A stretch of 64,000 bases of DNA from Corynebacterium parakroppenstedtii (GTDB lineage Bacteria; Actinomycetota; Actinomycetes; Mycobacteriales; Mycobacteriaceae), in contig NZ_JAGSOA010000001.1 in assembly GCF_019754935.1 (NCBI RefSeq), positions 682,001-746,000 of the forward strand, given 5' to 3'. Position numbers and translations under genes: made by a program. Positions 56,576-64,000 of this stretch are shown piece by piece (position 1 is the first letter of the stretch; each line of letters begins with the position of its first letter). The notes under the pieces were generated by a model. It saw nothing but the letters and a program-made list of their open reading frames with translations, was not told the DNA's origin and did no database searches.

Positions 56576-57619
56576 TTACTCCGAACAGCTCTTCGGCTTC
56601 TTGCCCGCCTTGACCTCTTTCAACGCGGCAACAGCGTCGGAAAGGTTATTGACCTTCGCCAGCACAACGCCATCATGGTCACCCGACAGCGCCTCCGTAC
56701 AGTTATCGGACGGAGTCATAAACATCGTCGCCCCCGCCTTCTTCGCAGCGTCAATCTTGTGGGAGACTCCACCGATCGGCCCAACGTCACCGTTCGCGTC
56801 GATCGTGCCCGTCCCTGCGATGAATTTTCCATCGGTAAGGTTGTCGGGGGTCAGCTTGTCGACGACCGCCAAAGTAAACATCAGCCCCGCTGATGGGCCA
56901 CCAATGTCGTCCAGGTGGTAGTCGATCGTCGTCCCGTCGGCAGGCTCTTGTTTGATGGTGATGCCCAAAATCGGAGTGTCATCAGACTCCCCTTGTCGCA
57001 CGGGAACGGAGACGTCCTCGGATTTGCCATCACGCTGAACCTGAAGGGTGACCTGATCTCCCACTTTATGGTCACGTACAACCTTGACCAGATCCTGCGG
57101 CTGGTCGATTTTCTTGCCATCGATCCCCTCAATGATGTCCCCCTTATGGATCTGATTGGACCCCTCGGGCTGGGACATCACCGTGACCGCCATCGGTCGA
57201 TGAAGGTACTTCATCGCTGCGGACGTCGCATTATTTTCCGACGACGCAAACGCGGCCTGATTTTCCTTATTCACTTCCTCCGGCGACTGATTGGAGGGGA
57301 AAATCTGCTCAATCGGAACCAGTGTGTCGTTCGTTGTTGCCCATCGAGTAATCGCCTGTGGCAGCGACATGCCATGACGAACAGACACCGTGGTCATATT
57401 CAAATGGCCGGACGTCGGATAGGTTTTTGTTCCCGAAATGTCGACGACACTCTTACCGCCCGTTGTGCCCAGCGTATTAAATGTCGGACCAGGACCTTCT
57501 GCAGCATAGGGCACAGAAAGATCAATCGAGGTGCCGGGGATTTCCGTCAAACTCAGTGCAACAGCAGACGCAACCACGGGAATTGCACCGAGAATAATTG
57601 TCTTGTTGCGCAGACTCAC
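56576..57619 (-). CDS. PDZ-domain Lon-like (S16) protease
   Basis: 347 residues. N-terminal membrane anchor (KTIILGAIPVVASAVALSL), a region with YAAEGPGPTFNTLG, a PDZ domain (HKGDIIEGIDGKKI, about 200) and a Lon-type proteolytic domain with the catalytic Ser in DDIGGPSAGLMFTL and Lys in GGVSHKIDAAKKAGA. It matches Rv3194c, an extracytoplasmic-facing protease of unknown substrate. The open frame runs to 57934, but that part is low-complexity and lies across the divergent zincin start at 57718. GTG at 57617-57619 matches the family N-terminus; a TTG near 57692 is possible. Confidence 0.88.
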   Translation of the reverse strand: MSLRNKTIILGAIPVVASAVALSLTEIPGTSIDLSVPYAAEGPGPTFNTLGTTGGKSVVDISGTKTYPTSGHLNMTTVSVRHGMSLPQAITRWATTNDTLVPIEQIFPSNQSPEEVNKENQAAFASSENNATSAAMKYLHRPMAVTVMSQPEGSNQIHKGDIIEGIDGKKIDQPQDLVKVVRDHKVGDQVTLQVQRDGKSEDVSVPVRQGESDDTPILGITIKQEPADGTTIDYHLDDIGGPSAGLMFTLAVVDKLTPDNLTDGKFIAGTGTIDANGDVGPIGGVSHKIDAAKKAGATMFMTPSDNCTEALSGDHDGVVLAKVNNLSDAVAALKEVKAGKKPKSCSE

Positions 57620-57717
57620 AGCGATCAAGCGTACCGGATGCCGCACCAGCAACGACGACGGCCGTTCGCTAATAGCATGTGGAGAGATGCTTTCCAAAGC
57701 CGGTACCGTAGAGGGTA

Positions 57718-59387
57718 TGAGTAACCACGGCTTCGGTTTTTCTTCGAACAATAACGACAACAACGACGGTAACGACCACAGCGACAAGAACAACAATAAC
57801 CAGAACGGCGATAGCGGCCAGGGCAATCCTTCTAGCGGAAACAGTGGTCGCGGGGATAGTAGTCGCGGCGATAGTGGCAATGATGGCGCCAACTCCCCTG
57901 GTGGCAGCGGTAACCCCTTTGAGGCATTCTTCAATATGGGTGGTGGCTCGGGTGGTGATATACCCGGTTTTAGCGCATTTCCCGGCGGTTTCGCTGTAAG
58001 TGGATCCTCTGGTCAGGGCGGTTTAGGTGACATTCTTAGCCAGTTCGGGACGATGCTGTCTGGGATGGGGTCTTCGATGAACTCCCCTGATGCCAAAGGC
58101 CCCATCAATTTTGCCATGGCCGATAAGATTGCCCGCCAGACCATTAAGCAATCCAACCCGGCACCTGTCCGACAGTCTGATCAGAAGGCTGTCGAAGATT
58201 CCACGAGCCTGGTCGAATTGTGGCTCAGCAATGCGACGATCCTGCCGAGCAACGGAAGAGTCCCTGAAGTATGGGATCCGTCGGAGTGGCTGTCCCGCAC
58301 GCTCCCCACCTGGAAGCGCTTTATAAATCCTGTGGCAGAAAGCCTTAATGAAGCACAAAAGGATGCCCTCCCCGAAGAAGCGAAGCAGATGGCTGGTTCG
58401 CTGCTCGGCATGTTAGCCCAGGTCGGTGGCATGAACATGGGGATGCAACTGGGACGCATCTTGGGGGATATTGCCACCTCTGTCACGAGCGTCTCCGAGT
58501 GGGGGTTCTCCTTAGATGAGAAGCATGGCAGCGCACTGCTCACTGGCCAGCTGAGCACTCTTGCCGAGGAATTTAACAAACCCAAGCGTGAGGTGCTTAT
58601 TTACCTGTGCGCACGGGAACTAGCCCACCAGCGACTATTCGCCTACGTTCCGTGGCTCGAAGAGCGTCTGCTTCTCGCCGTCGAAACGTATTCACGTGGA
58701 CTGTCGCTGGATACGTCCGCGATGGAAGAAGCCTCCCGGTCCATTGACCCCGAGGCACTCTCGGACCCATCGCGGATGCAAGACATGTTCCAGCAGATTC
58801 AAAACATGGATCTCTCGCCCCAAATTGTCGCCTCGAATGAACACGCGGGCATCCAGTTAGACACCATGCTGTCCCTCGTTGAAGGCTGGGTGGACAACGT
58901 CCTTGCCGACGCACTCTTCGACCGCATCCCGGTCATGGAGTCGATCCAAAAATCCTGGTCAGCCCGGCGCGCGATGAAACCCGGATTGGAAAACATGGCG
59001 GGGAACACCGGACTGGACTTCTCTGCTAGCCACGCCGACGAAGCGGCAGAACTGTGGCGGCGGCTCACTGTTGCGGTGGGGATTGATCGACGTGACCATG
59101 TGTGGGACCACCCCGATTTCCTTCCCACGGCTGACGATATCGCCCATCCGGCCGAATTCATCGACGGCATTCTGGGAGAATCGGACGACGACGAGTTCAA
59201 CCCTATTAGCGAAATTGAAAAATTAGAGCGTGAACTCAATGAACAGTCCGGTAACACACCTGGTGGTGATGGTGACGAGGATGGGTCCGGCAGCGGTTCT
59301 GGCGCCGACTCGGACGATCGCGGGACCGATACTGACGGGTCTGGCGAGGACGGCGCCAGCGAGGATGGCTCCGGCGACGAGAAATAG
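57718..59387 (+). CDS. zincin_2-type metalloprotease-like protein
   Basis: 556 residues, equivalent to Rv3195 (COG5282). The N-terminus (1-100) is Asn/Asp/Gly/Ser-rich; the conserved domain contains LGQLSTLAEEFNKPKREVLIYLCARELAHQRLFAYVPWLEERLL (residues around 290-320 carry the metal-site helix ARELAHQR in this family). The C-terminal ~45 residues are Asp/Gly/Ser acidic. Catalysis is not proven for the family. GAGGGT precedes the ATG at short spacing. It diverges from the PDZ protease, as in mycobacteria. Confidence 0.85.
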
Positions 59388-59435
59388 TCACTCGCACTAG
59401 ATATACGCACTGATTATTCGCACTAGACATTAACA

Positions 59436-61241
59436 GTGGAAGACACGCAGCACATGAATACGGACCGTCGATGGGAACGCCCAACCCCCGTCATTGGCGA
59501 TACAACATCAGCCGCCGAGCGCGCTGAAAAACCCGACGGATGGGCATTGCCAGACGACGTGCGTGCTGCATTGGATCGCGTGATCGGAGCCCGGCGCGAT
59601 ATACGCCGCTACCGCCCTGAACCGGTGCCTGACCACCTTGTGCGAACTATCATCGACGCTGGCCATGCTGCACCTAGCGTCGGGCATAGCCAGCCCTGGC
59701 GGTTCATCATCGTTGATGATCCTGCTCTTCGGGATAAAGCAGCCGTGCTGGCCGACGTCGAAAAGCTAAAACAAGCCGAGCTGCTGACACCCGATAGGAA
59801 ACAGCGGCTGCTTGACCTGCAGCTCGACGGGATTAAGGAAGCGCCGCTGGGAATTGTGGTCGCGTGTGATCGGCGGACGCCTGCGTCCGGGGTTTTGGGG
59901 CGTAACACTTTTATTGATACCGACCTGTGGAGTTGCGCGGCGGCCATCGAGAACATGTGGTTGACGGCGCGGGCCTACGGGCTTGGTATGGGATGGGTGA
60001 CGTTATTCCGCCCCGATGACCTGGCCGAACTACTGCATCTGCCCGACGGCGTTGAAACGCTGGGGTGGATGTGTATGGGGTGGCCGGACGAGCGCCCGCC
60101 TTCGCCTGGGCTCGAGCGGCGTGCGTGGTCCAAGAAACTTCCCGTTGAGAACCTCATTATGCGGAATGGCTGGCGTGAGGGGGCTGCGTCGCCGGCGAAC
60201 GCGATCGCTACTCCCGGTGATGGCCACATGCCGGACCAGGCTCATGTTGTCGCAGCTCACGATTCTTCCGACCAGCTGCTGACTCCGCCCGGTTCGCTGG
60301 GAATCCTGGATACAACTATGGATAAAGTCGCCGCGGTTGGTGATATCCATCATGCCCAGCACATTCTTATCGGGGCTGACCATCCCGTGACGAAGCATGG
60401 GGTCTCGTCGTTTTCACCGTCCGTCACGCGGGAGATTATGGACGCGTCAGCCGTTGGTGAAAGCCTGGGGGTGACGACGGCAGCGGGGGCTGGAATACCG
60501 TCGCTTCTTATCGACGCGGGGGTTGACGGTGATTCGGGGCGTGAGGGCCAAAGTGACCGTGAGACTCGTGAGGGACGTGACGATTCTGCCCACGCTATTC
60601 GTTATGTCCACGCTCATGATGTGCGCGGGGATATTGCTACGACTCCGGCCCTATCCGCCGAGGACACACGTGCGTTTATTGACTATGGCCGGAAACTAGC
60701 CGGCGAATTCACTGAGCCCACGTTGTTTGCCGTCGGTGAGGTCGGGATCGGCAACACCACTCCGGCCTCCATTTTGGCAGCGCATTTCACCGGGCTTGAT
60801 GTGAACGATGCCGTCGGCATTGGTGCCCATTCCGATACCGCCATGATGGAGCGGAAACGTGAGGTGGCCCGGCAGGCCCTGTCGCGCGTCCAGCCGTCCT
60901 CCCCCATTGATGCTCTTGCCGAGTTCGGCGGGCCCGAGTTCGCGGTTACGACGGGATTGTGCTTAGGTGCATTGGATAATCACCATGTCGTTGTCCTCGA
61001 TGGCCTCGCTATTTCCGTGGCCGCATTGGCTGCGGTGCAGATTAATCCCGCGGTTCAATCGCACCTGGTCGCGGGGCATGTGAGCAGGGAGATCGCGCAT
61101 CGCACCGTCATTACGCATTTGGGGTTGGAGCCTCTGCTCGCTCTTCGGTTCCGATGCGGTGAAGGTGTCGGCGCCATTCTGGCGACACAAATGATCATGA
61201 CGGGGCTTAGTGCCCGACGCCACACCGGACGCACCGCTTAG
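59436..61241 (+). CDS. fused BluB (DMB synthase) and CobT (DMB phosphoribosyltransferase)
   Basis: 601 residues. Residues 1 to ~245 are BluB, a nitroreductase-fold enzyme that breaks FMN down to 5,6-dimethylbenzimidazole: RRDIRRYRPEPVPDHLV, HAAPSVGHSQPWRF, YGLGMGWVTLF. Residues ~275-601 are CobT, which makes alpha-ribazole phosphate: LLTPPGSLGILD, GADHPVTKHGVSSF, GEVGIGNTTPASI, GEGVGAIL with the catalytic Glu. A charged insertion (SGREGQSDRETREGRDD) sits in the CobT part. The fusion makes and activates the lower ligand of cobalamin in one protein. GTG at 59436 or ATG at 59454 are both possible. Confidence 0.88.
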   Translation: MEDTQHMNTDRRWERPTPVIGDTTSAAERAEKPDGWALPDDVRAALDRVIGARRDIRRYRPEPVPDHLVRTIIDAGHAAPSVGHSQPWRFIIVDDPALRDKAAVLADVEKLKQAELLTPDRKQRLLDLQLDGIKEAPLGIVVACDRRTPASGVLGRNTFIDTDLWSCAAAIENMWLTARAYGLGMGWVTLFRPDDLAELLHLPDGVETLGWMCMGWPDERPPSPGLERRAWSKKLPVENLIMRNGWREGAASPANAIATPGDGHMPDQAHVVAAHDSSDQLLTPPGSLGILDTTMDKVAAVGDIHHAQHILIGADHPVTKHGVSSFSPSVTREIMDASAVGESLGVTTAAGAGIPSLLIDAGVDGDSGREGQSDRETREGRDDSAHAIRYVHAHDVRGDIATTPALSAEDTRAFIDYGRKLAGEFTEPTLFAVGEVGIGNTTPASILAAHFTGLDVNDAVGIGAHSDTAMMERKREVARQALSRVQPSSPIDALAEFGGPEFAVTTGLCLGALDNHHVVVLDGLAISVAALAAVQINPAVQSHLVAGHVSREIAHRTVITHLGLEPLLALRFRCGEGVGAILATQMIMTGLSARRHTGRTA

Positions 61242-61271
61242 GTCGGCTTTCGACCGGGCGCGGATAATTGC

Positions 61272-61311
61272 GCGCGGACCGTCGTCGATCCTGCAGCGCG
61301 GACCGTCGTCG
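61272..61311. repeat. 16-bp direct repeat between convergent genes
   Basis: GCGCGGACCGTCGTCG occurs at 61272-61287 and 61296-61311, in the 79-bp gap between the stops of the BluB-CobT and metallopeptidase genes. Its role is unknown. Confidence 0.8.
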
Positions 61312-61320
61312 CTAGTACTA

Positions 61321-61875
61321 CTAAGACTGACCGCCTCCACGGCCCCAACGCTGGTAAGCCTCCAAGTAGCCGTCGGCACGCTCCCAATAATCCACGCGAT
61401 GCGCCCACGCCCAGAACTCCGCCGAATGGTTCGGAATGAACGTGTGCACCAGCTCGTGAACAATTACCTGGTCAAGGACGTAATCGGGAACGTCCTTCAG
61501 ATAATGACTGATCCGAATCCGCCCCGTATCCGTGGAACATGACGCCCAGCGGCGCTCCATATTGGTCACCCACCGGATATCCGTCCACTCCGCGCGGTTC
61601 TCCAAATACTTCGCATTCAGACGACGGGCCCGCCAGTGCAGATCCTCATCCGACTTATCCGCGACGGATGACTTCTTCTCCACCCGGCGAACAAGTGACT
61701 CCACAGAATCACGCAACGCTGCGGCCGACATCCGCGCCGGTGCCATGACGACGATCCGGCCGGACTCACGGCGGGCGGACAGGGTTTTCTTCCTCCGCGA
61801 CGACAGGCGAATTTCCACCTCTGGCGCAAAGTCCTCCACGACCGCAGCGACGTCTCGCTTGACTCTGTGGGGCAT
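61321..61875 (-). CDS. YgjP/SprT-type M48-family metallopeptidase
   Basis: 184 residues. The zinc motif is VIVHELVHTFIPNHSAEFW: HELVH plus a third His further on. The preceding NMERRWASCSTDTGRIRISHYLKDVPDYVLDQ is characteristic of the COG1451 (YgjP) family. Substrates are unknown; no signal peptide is seen, so it is cytoplasmic. The ATG is at 61873-61875. Confidence 0.85.
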   Translation of the reverse strand: MPHRVKRDVAAVVEDFAPEVEIRLSSRRKKTLSARRESGRIVVMAPARMSAAALRDSVESLVRRVEKKSSVADKSDEDLHWRARRLNAKYLENRAEWTDIRWVTNMERRWASCSTDTGRIRISHYLKDVPDYVLDQVIVHELVHTFIPNHSAEFWAWAHRVDYWERADGYLEAYQRWGRGGGQS

Positions 61876-61991
61876 AGTTTCACTCTACAGTGTGGTCGGA
61901 GGGCTGCCGGTACACTACACATAGCGCTGTGCTGGAGCGCAGCCGGGGGAATTCACGACACCGAGTCATTCACAAGCCGAGGGGGAGCACC

Positions 61992-62939
61992 GTGCGGTGG
62001 CCACACACTATCTGTTTATCATCCGGGACCCGCGTGTTTGTTCGCCCCGACGGGTGGCTCCGCGTCGGTGCAGATACCTCCACCGCGGTCGTGGTCCCCA
62101 TGGCCGACCGACCCACCGCTCAGCGCGTCGCCCGAGCACTCCTCACTTGTTCATCCCCACAGCAGACGTCGGCAATAATCAGCAGAATCGAGCAGGCGGT
62201 ATCCCGATCTTTCGCACTCACCCTTATCGACGAACTTTTGCGCACTCCTTTGCTGGTCACCGGGAGTGTCCGGCCCGGGCGGAGTAGAACGAGCCTCGCT
62301 CCCCCGCACAGGATTATTGCCGTGGAGCCGTTATCCCACATGCTTGGCGATATATTTCCTGGTCAGTCCGTGCTTTCCCCCAGCATTGTCGAGACGACCG
62401 ACGAAGCGCTGGCATCCCACATGGGCTTGCCTAGGCTGCCTGAGTCGGATGAGCCGTCCGAGCCACAAGGTCCGGAACGCACTGCCCCTTGGGCGAGCAT
62501 CGTTGCGGTGGCAACGCCCTCCCCTGGCCTGCTCGCCGCCGTCAATGAGCCATATTTATTCGTGACTATTCGTGATGGTGCGCTCAGGATCGGCCCTGCG
62601 ATGACCGGAGCAACGGCACATCCGGCGGGCGATGCCACCGGGTGCCCACTGTGTATGCATATGGCGACGGTATCTCCTGACCTGGTCAACGAGGCGATCT
62701 CTGGCCGCCGTACTGACACGCTGACGCTCACGCATGAGATGGTCACTGTCGCCCGCGGGATCATCGCAGCGCAGTGGTCGGCGTTTAACGACTGGCTTGC
62801 GGTGCCGTCGCTTCCGGCCCCGCCGACGGTGGGGGCATCGGTAAGCATTAATCCTCGGACGTTGGAGGTCGTGCGGTCGCCGATTGCCAGAGACCCTCAT
62901 TGCCCTGTGTGCGGCATCATCGGGCCGCGGTGGCAATAA
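61992..62939 (+). CDS. conserved protein with Cys pairs (Rv3196-like position), function unknown
   Basis: 315 residues. The start is GTG 61992 with GAGGGGG upstream; the frame opens 34 codons earlier without a ribosome-binding site. Recognisable features are GTRVFVRPDGWLRVGAD, a middle region with SRIEQAVSRSF and LIDELLRTPLL, GCPLCMHM (about 217) and a C-terminal HCPVCG (about 307), two CxxC pairs that could bind a metal. It occupies the place of Rv3196 beside the zincin and uvrD2 genes. The N-terminal half loosely resembles leader-binding proteins of azole-peptide clusters, but no such cluster is present. Confidence 0.6.
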   Translation: MRWPHTICLSSGTRVFVRPDGWLRVGADTSTAVVVPMADRPTAQRVARALLTCSSPQQTSAIISRIEQAVSRSFALTLIDELLRTPLLVTGSVRPGRSRTSLAPPHRIIAVEPLSHMLGDIFPGQSVLSPSIVETTDEALASHMGLPRLPESDEPSEPQGPERTAPWASIVAVATPSPGLLAAVNEPYLFVTIRDGALRIGPAMTGATAHPAGDATGCPLCMHMATVSPDLVNEAISGRRTDTLTLTHEMVTVARGIIAAQWSAFNDWLAVPSLPAPPTVGASVSINPRTLEVVRSPIARDPHCPVCGIIGPRWQ

Positions 62940-62991
62940 CAAGCGCAGTGAAACTGACATTGCGACCAACTGGCTACGTCAATCCTCCGTC

Positions 62992-64000
62992 TTAAGTTGA
63001 TTCAGCAACGATGCGAAGAATATCGTCCCCGTAGAGTTCCAATTTCGCGGGACCAATACCGCTGATATCCAGGAGTTCTTCCGCGGTGGATGGTTGCCGT
63101 CCGGCGATGGCCATCATGGTGGCGTTGCTGAACACCGTGTAGCTGGGTGTTCCCTGCTGGTGCGCCCGCCGCGACCTCCAGCGCTGCAAAGCGTCAACCA
63201 GCTCGGCATCAACGTCACCGCCACAATTGGCACAATGCCCCATCACCTTCTCGGCCGGGGTTTGTAGCGTGGCCCCACACTCCGAACACAGCCGTGAGCT
63301 GCGCTTCCCCTTCCGCGGGTGATCAGCCGAACTCTTCGACGTGGGCGCAATACCGCCGAGAAACCGCGTGCGTTTCCGAGACGCCCTACCCCCGGACTCG
63401 CGCGCCAGCGACCAGCTCAGTTGCAGATGCTCACGCGCACGGGTCACCGCCACATACAGCAACCGCCGTTCTTCTTCGATCGCCGACGAACCCAGCGCGA
63501 TAGCTTGCCGAATGGGTAGTGTTCCTTCCACAAGGCCAACGACAAACACGGCGTCCCACTCCAGGCCTTTTGCAGCGTGGATCGTCGCCAGGGTGACGCC
63601 TTCTACCCCAGCTGGGGGCCGGTTCGATTGGGCGCGCTCGCGGAGGATGCTCATCACGGCGGGCATGTCCGCGCCGGGCGAGGCGTGAACAATATCCGCG
63701 ATCAGGTGGTAGAGGGAGGATAACGATTCCCACCGCTCGCGTGCTCGTTCACCAGCCGGGGCTTGGGCGGACAGTCCTTGGCGAGCCAACACGGCCTTGA
63801 TGTCCGAAACCAGCGCATCGCCGGTGTGAATAGTCCCCGACTCCATGTGAGCACTGGCCAGACGCTCTAAGGCTGCCAGTGAACCGGTGATCTCGGAGCG
63901 GTCGAAGAAGCTCTTTCCCCCGCGGACATGGTGCGGGATGTTGGCTTCATCCAAGGCGTGCTCGAACTTCTCCGACTGCGCATTGAGCCGGAACAGTATT
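62992..64000 (-). CDS. uvrD2: UvrD2-type DNA helicase, C-terminal part (truncated by window edge)
   Basis: 336 residues to the right edge (reading begins ILFRLNAQSEKFEHAL). Helicase motif V is in VTLATIHAAKGLEWDAVFVVGL and motif VI in EEERRLLYVAVTRAREHLQLSW. A four-Cys motif (CSECG ... HCANCGG) and an HRDC domain (LQRWRSRRAHQQGTPSYTVFSNATM, ISGIGPAKLELYG) follow, the hallmark of mycobacterial UvrD2, a 3'-5' helicase in DNA repair. A frame starting with TTG at 63954 is internal and not the real start; the gene continues beyond the window. Confidence 0.92.
   Translation of the reverse strand, partial: ILFRLNAQSEKFEHALDEANIPHHVRGGKSFFDRSEITGSLAALERLASAHMESGTIHTGDALVSDIKAVLARQGLSAQAPAGERARERWESLSSLYHLIADIVHASPGADMPAVMSILRERAQSNRPPAGVEGVTLATIHAAKGLEWDAVFVVGLVEGTLPIRQAIALGSSAIEEERRLLYVAVTRAREHLQLSWSLARESGGRASRKRTRFLGGIAPTSKSSADHPRKGKRSSRLCSECGATLQTPAEKVMGHCANCGGDVDAELVDALQRWRSRRAHQQGTPSYTVFSNATMMAIAGRQPSTAEELLDISGIGPAKLELYGDDILRIVAEST

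Noticed and set aside
57620-57934. N-terminal extension of the PDZ protease
   Set aside because: The Leu/Pro/Ser-rich frame is antisense to the Asn/Asp/Gly-rich start of the zincin gene and has no family match.
61992-62939. Azole-peptide (TOMM) maturation gene
   Set aside because: Only loose resemblance; no YcaO, dehydrogenase or precursor gene nearby, and the position fits the Rv3196 homologue.

Overview
The window looks like chromosomal DNA of a Corynebacterium, probably a lipophilic species of moderate GC (the C. kroppenstedtii group is a guess). Supporting signs are the prfB / ftsE-ftsX / smpB / ssrA order known from C. glutamicum, a tmRNA tag (AENTQRDYALAA) very close to the corynebacterial one, the CE1758/CE1759-type monooxygenase-reductase pair, an initiator tRNA with a C1.U72 end, and a UPF0182 / PDZ-Lon protease / zincin / uvrD2 neighbourhood as in mycobacteria. 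No prophage, IS element or CRISPR array was recognised.

Layout. 0-7.2 kb: a PPOX-fold fragment, an ABC-2 exporter, a Ser-rich membrane protein, a Gfo/Idh oxidoreductase, an FMN reductase with its luciferase-like monooxygenase, and an acetoin-type SDR. 7.5-16.2 kb: tRNA-Ala, pgm, a thioredoxin-fold/MauE redox pair, an AGCS symporter, a zinc-ligand-poor Tag glycosylase, a DUF308 protein, a GT87 mannosyltransferase-like protein and ssrA. 16.3-22.9 kb: a Trp/Pro-repeat membrane protein, smpB, ftsX, ftsE, prfB, and a fused IMPase-HisN-like phosphatase. 22.9-28.3 kb: a secreted S1 protease, a very long acyltransferase-3/SGNH protein and an SDR.

28.3-42.8 kb is accessory. A visibly AT-richer block (28.5-33.9 kb) carries a MarR regulator and an SRPBCC protein divergent from a tight operon of stand-alone RibB, a PlsC-type acyltransferase with TPR-like tail, an MMPL exporter and a 33-residue micro-ORF with a near-perfect Shine-Dalgarno. 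A 30-bp near-palindrome sits in the divergent promoter region. The block ends at a diverged, truncated second copy of the SDR that precedes it. Next comes a seven-gene minus-strand cluster: siderophore-type binding lipoprotein, FecCD permease, ATPase, SbnB-like and SbnA-like 2,3-diaminopropionate enzymes, a PLP decarboxylase of SbnH/Y4yA type and a MATE exporter. This would make, export and re-import a metal chelator, but no NIS synthetase or NRPS gene is in the window.

43.1-48.5 kb is a complete oligopeptide/nickel-type ABC importer with a fused double ATPase, followed by initiator tRNA-Met. 48.7-64 kb holds UPF0182, a PPA1309-family protein, a YhgE/Pip exporter with a degenerate ATPase partner, a PDZ/Lon-like protease, a zincin_2 metalloprotease, a BluB-CobT fusion, a YgjP-type metallopeptidase, a Cys-motif protein and the C-terminal part of UvrD2.

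The best candidates for an undescribed system are the RibB-acyltransferase-MMPL-micropeptide block and the diaminopropionate chelator cluster without a synthetase.
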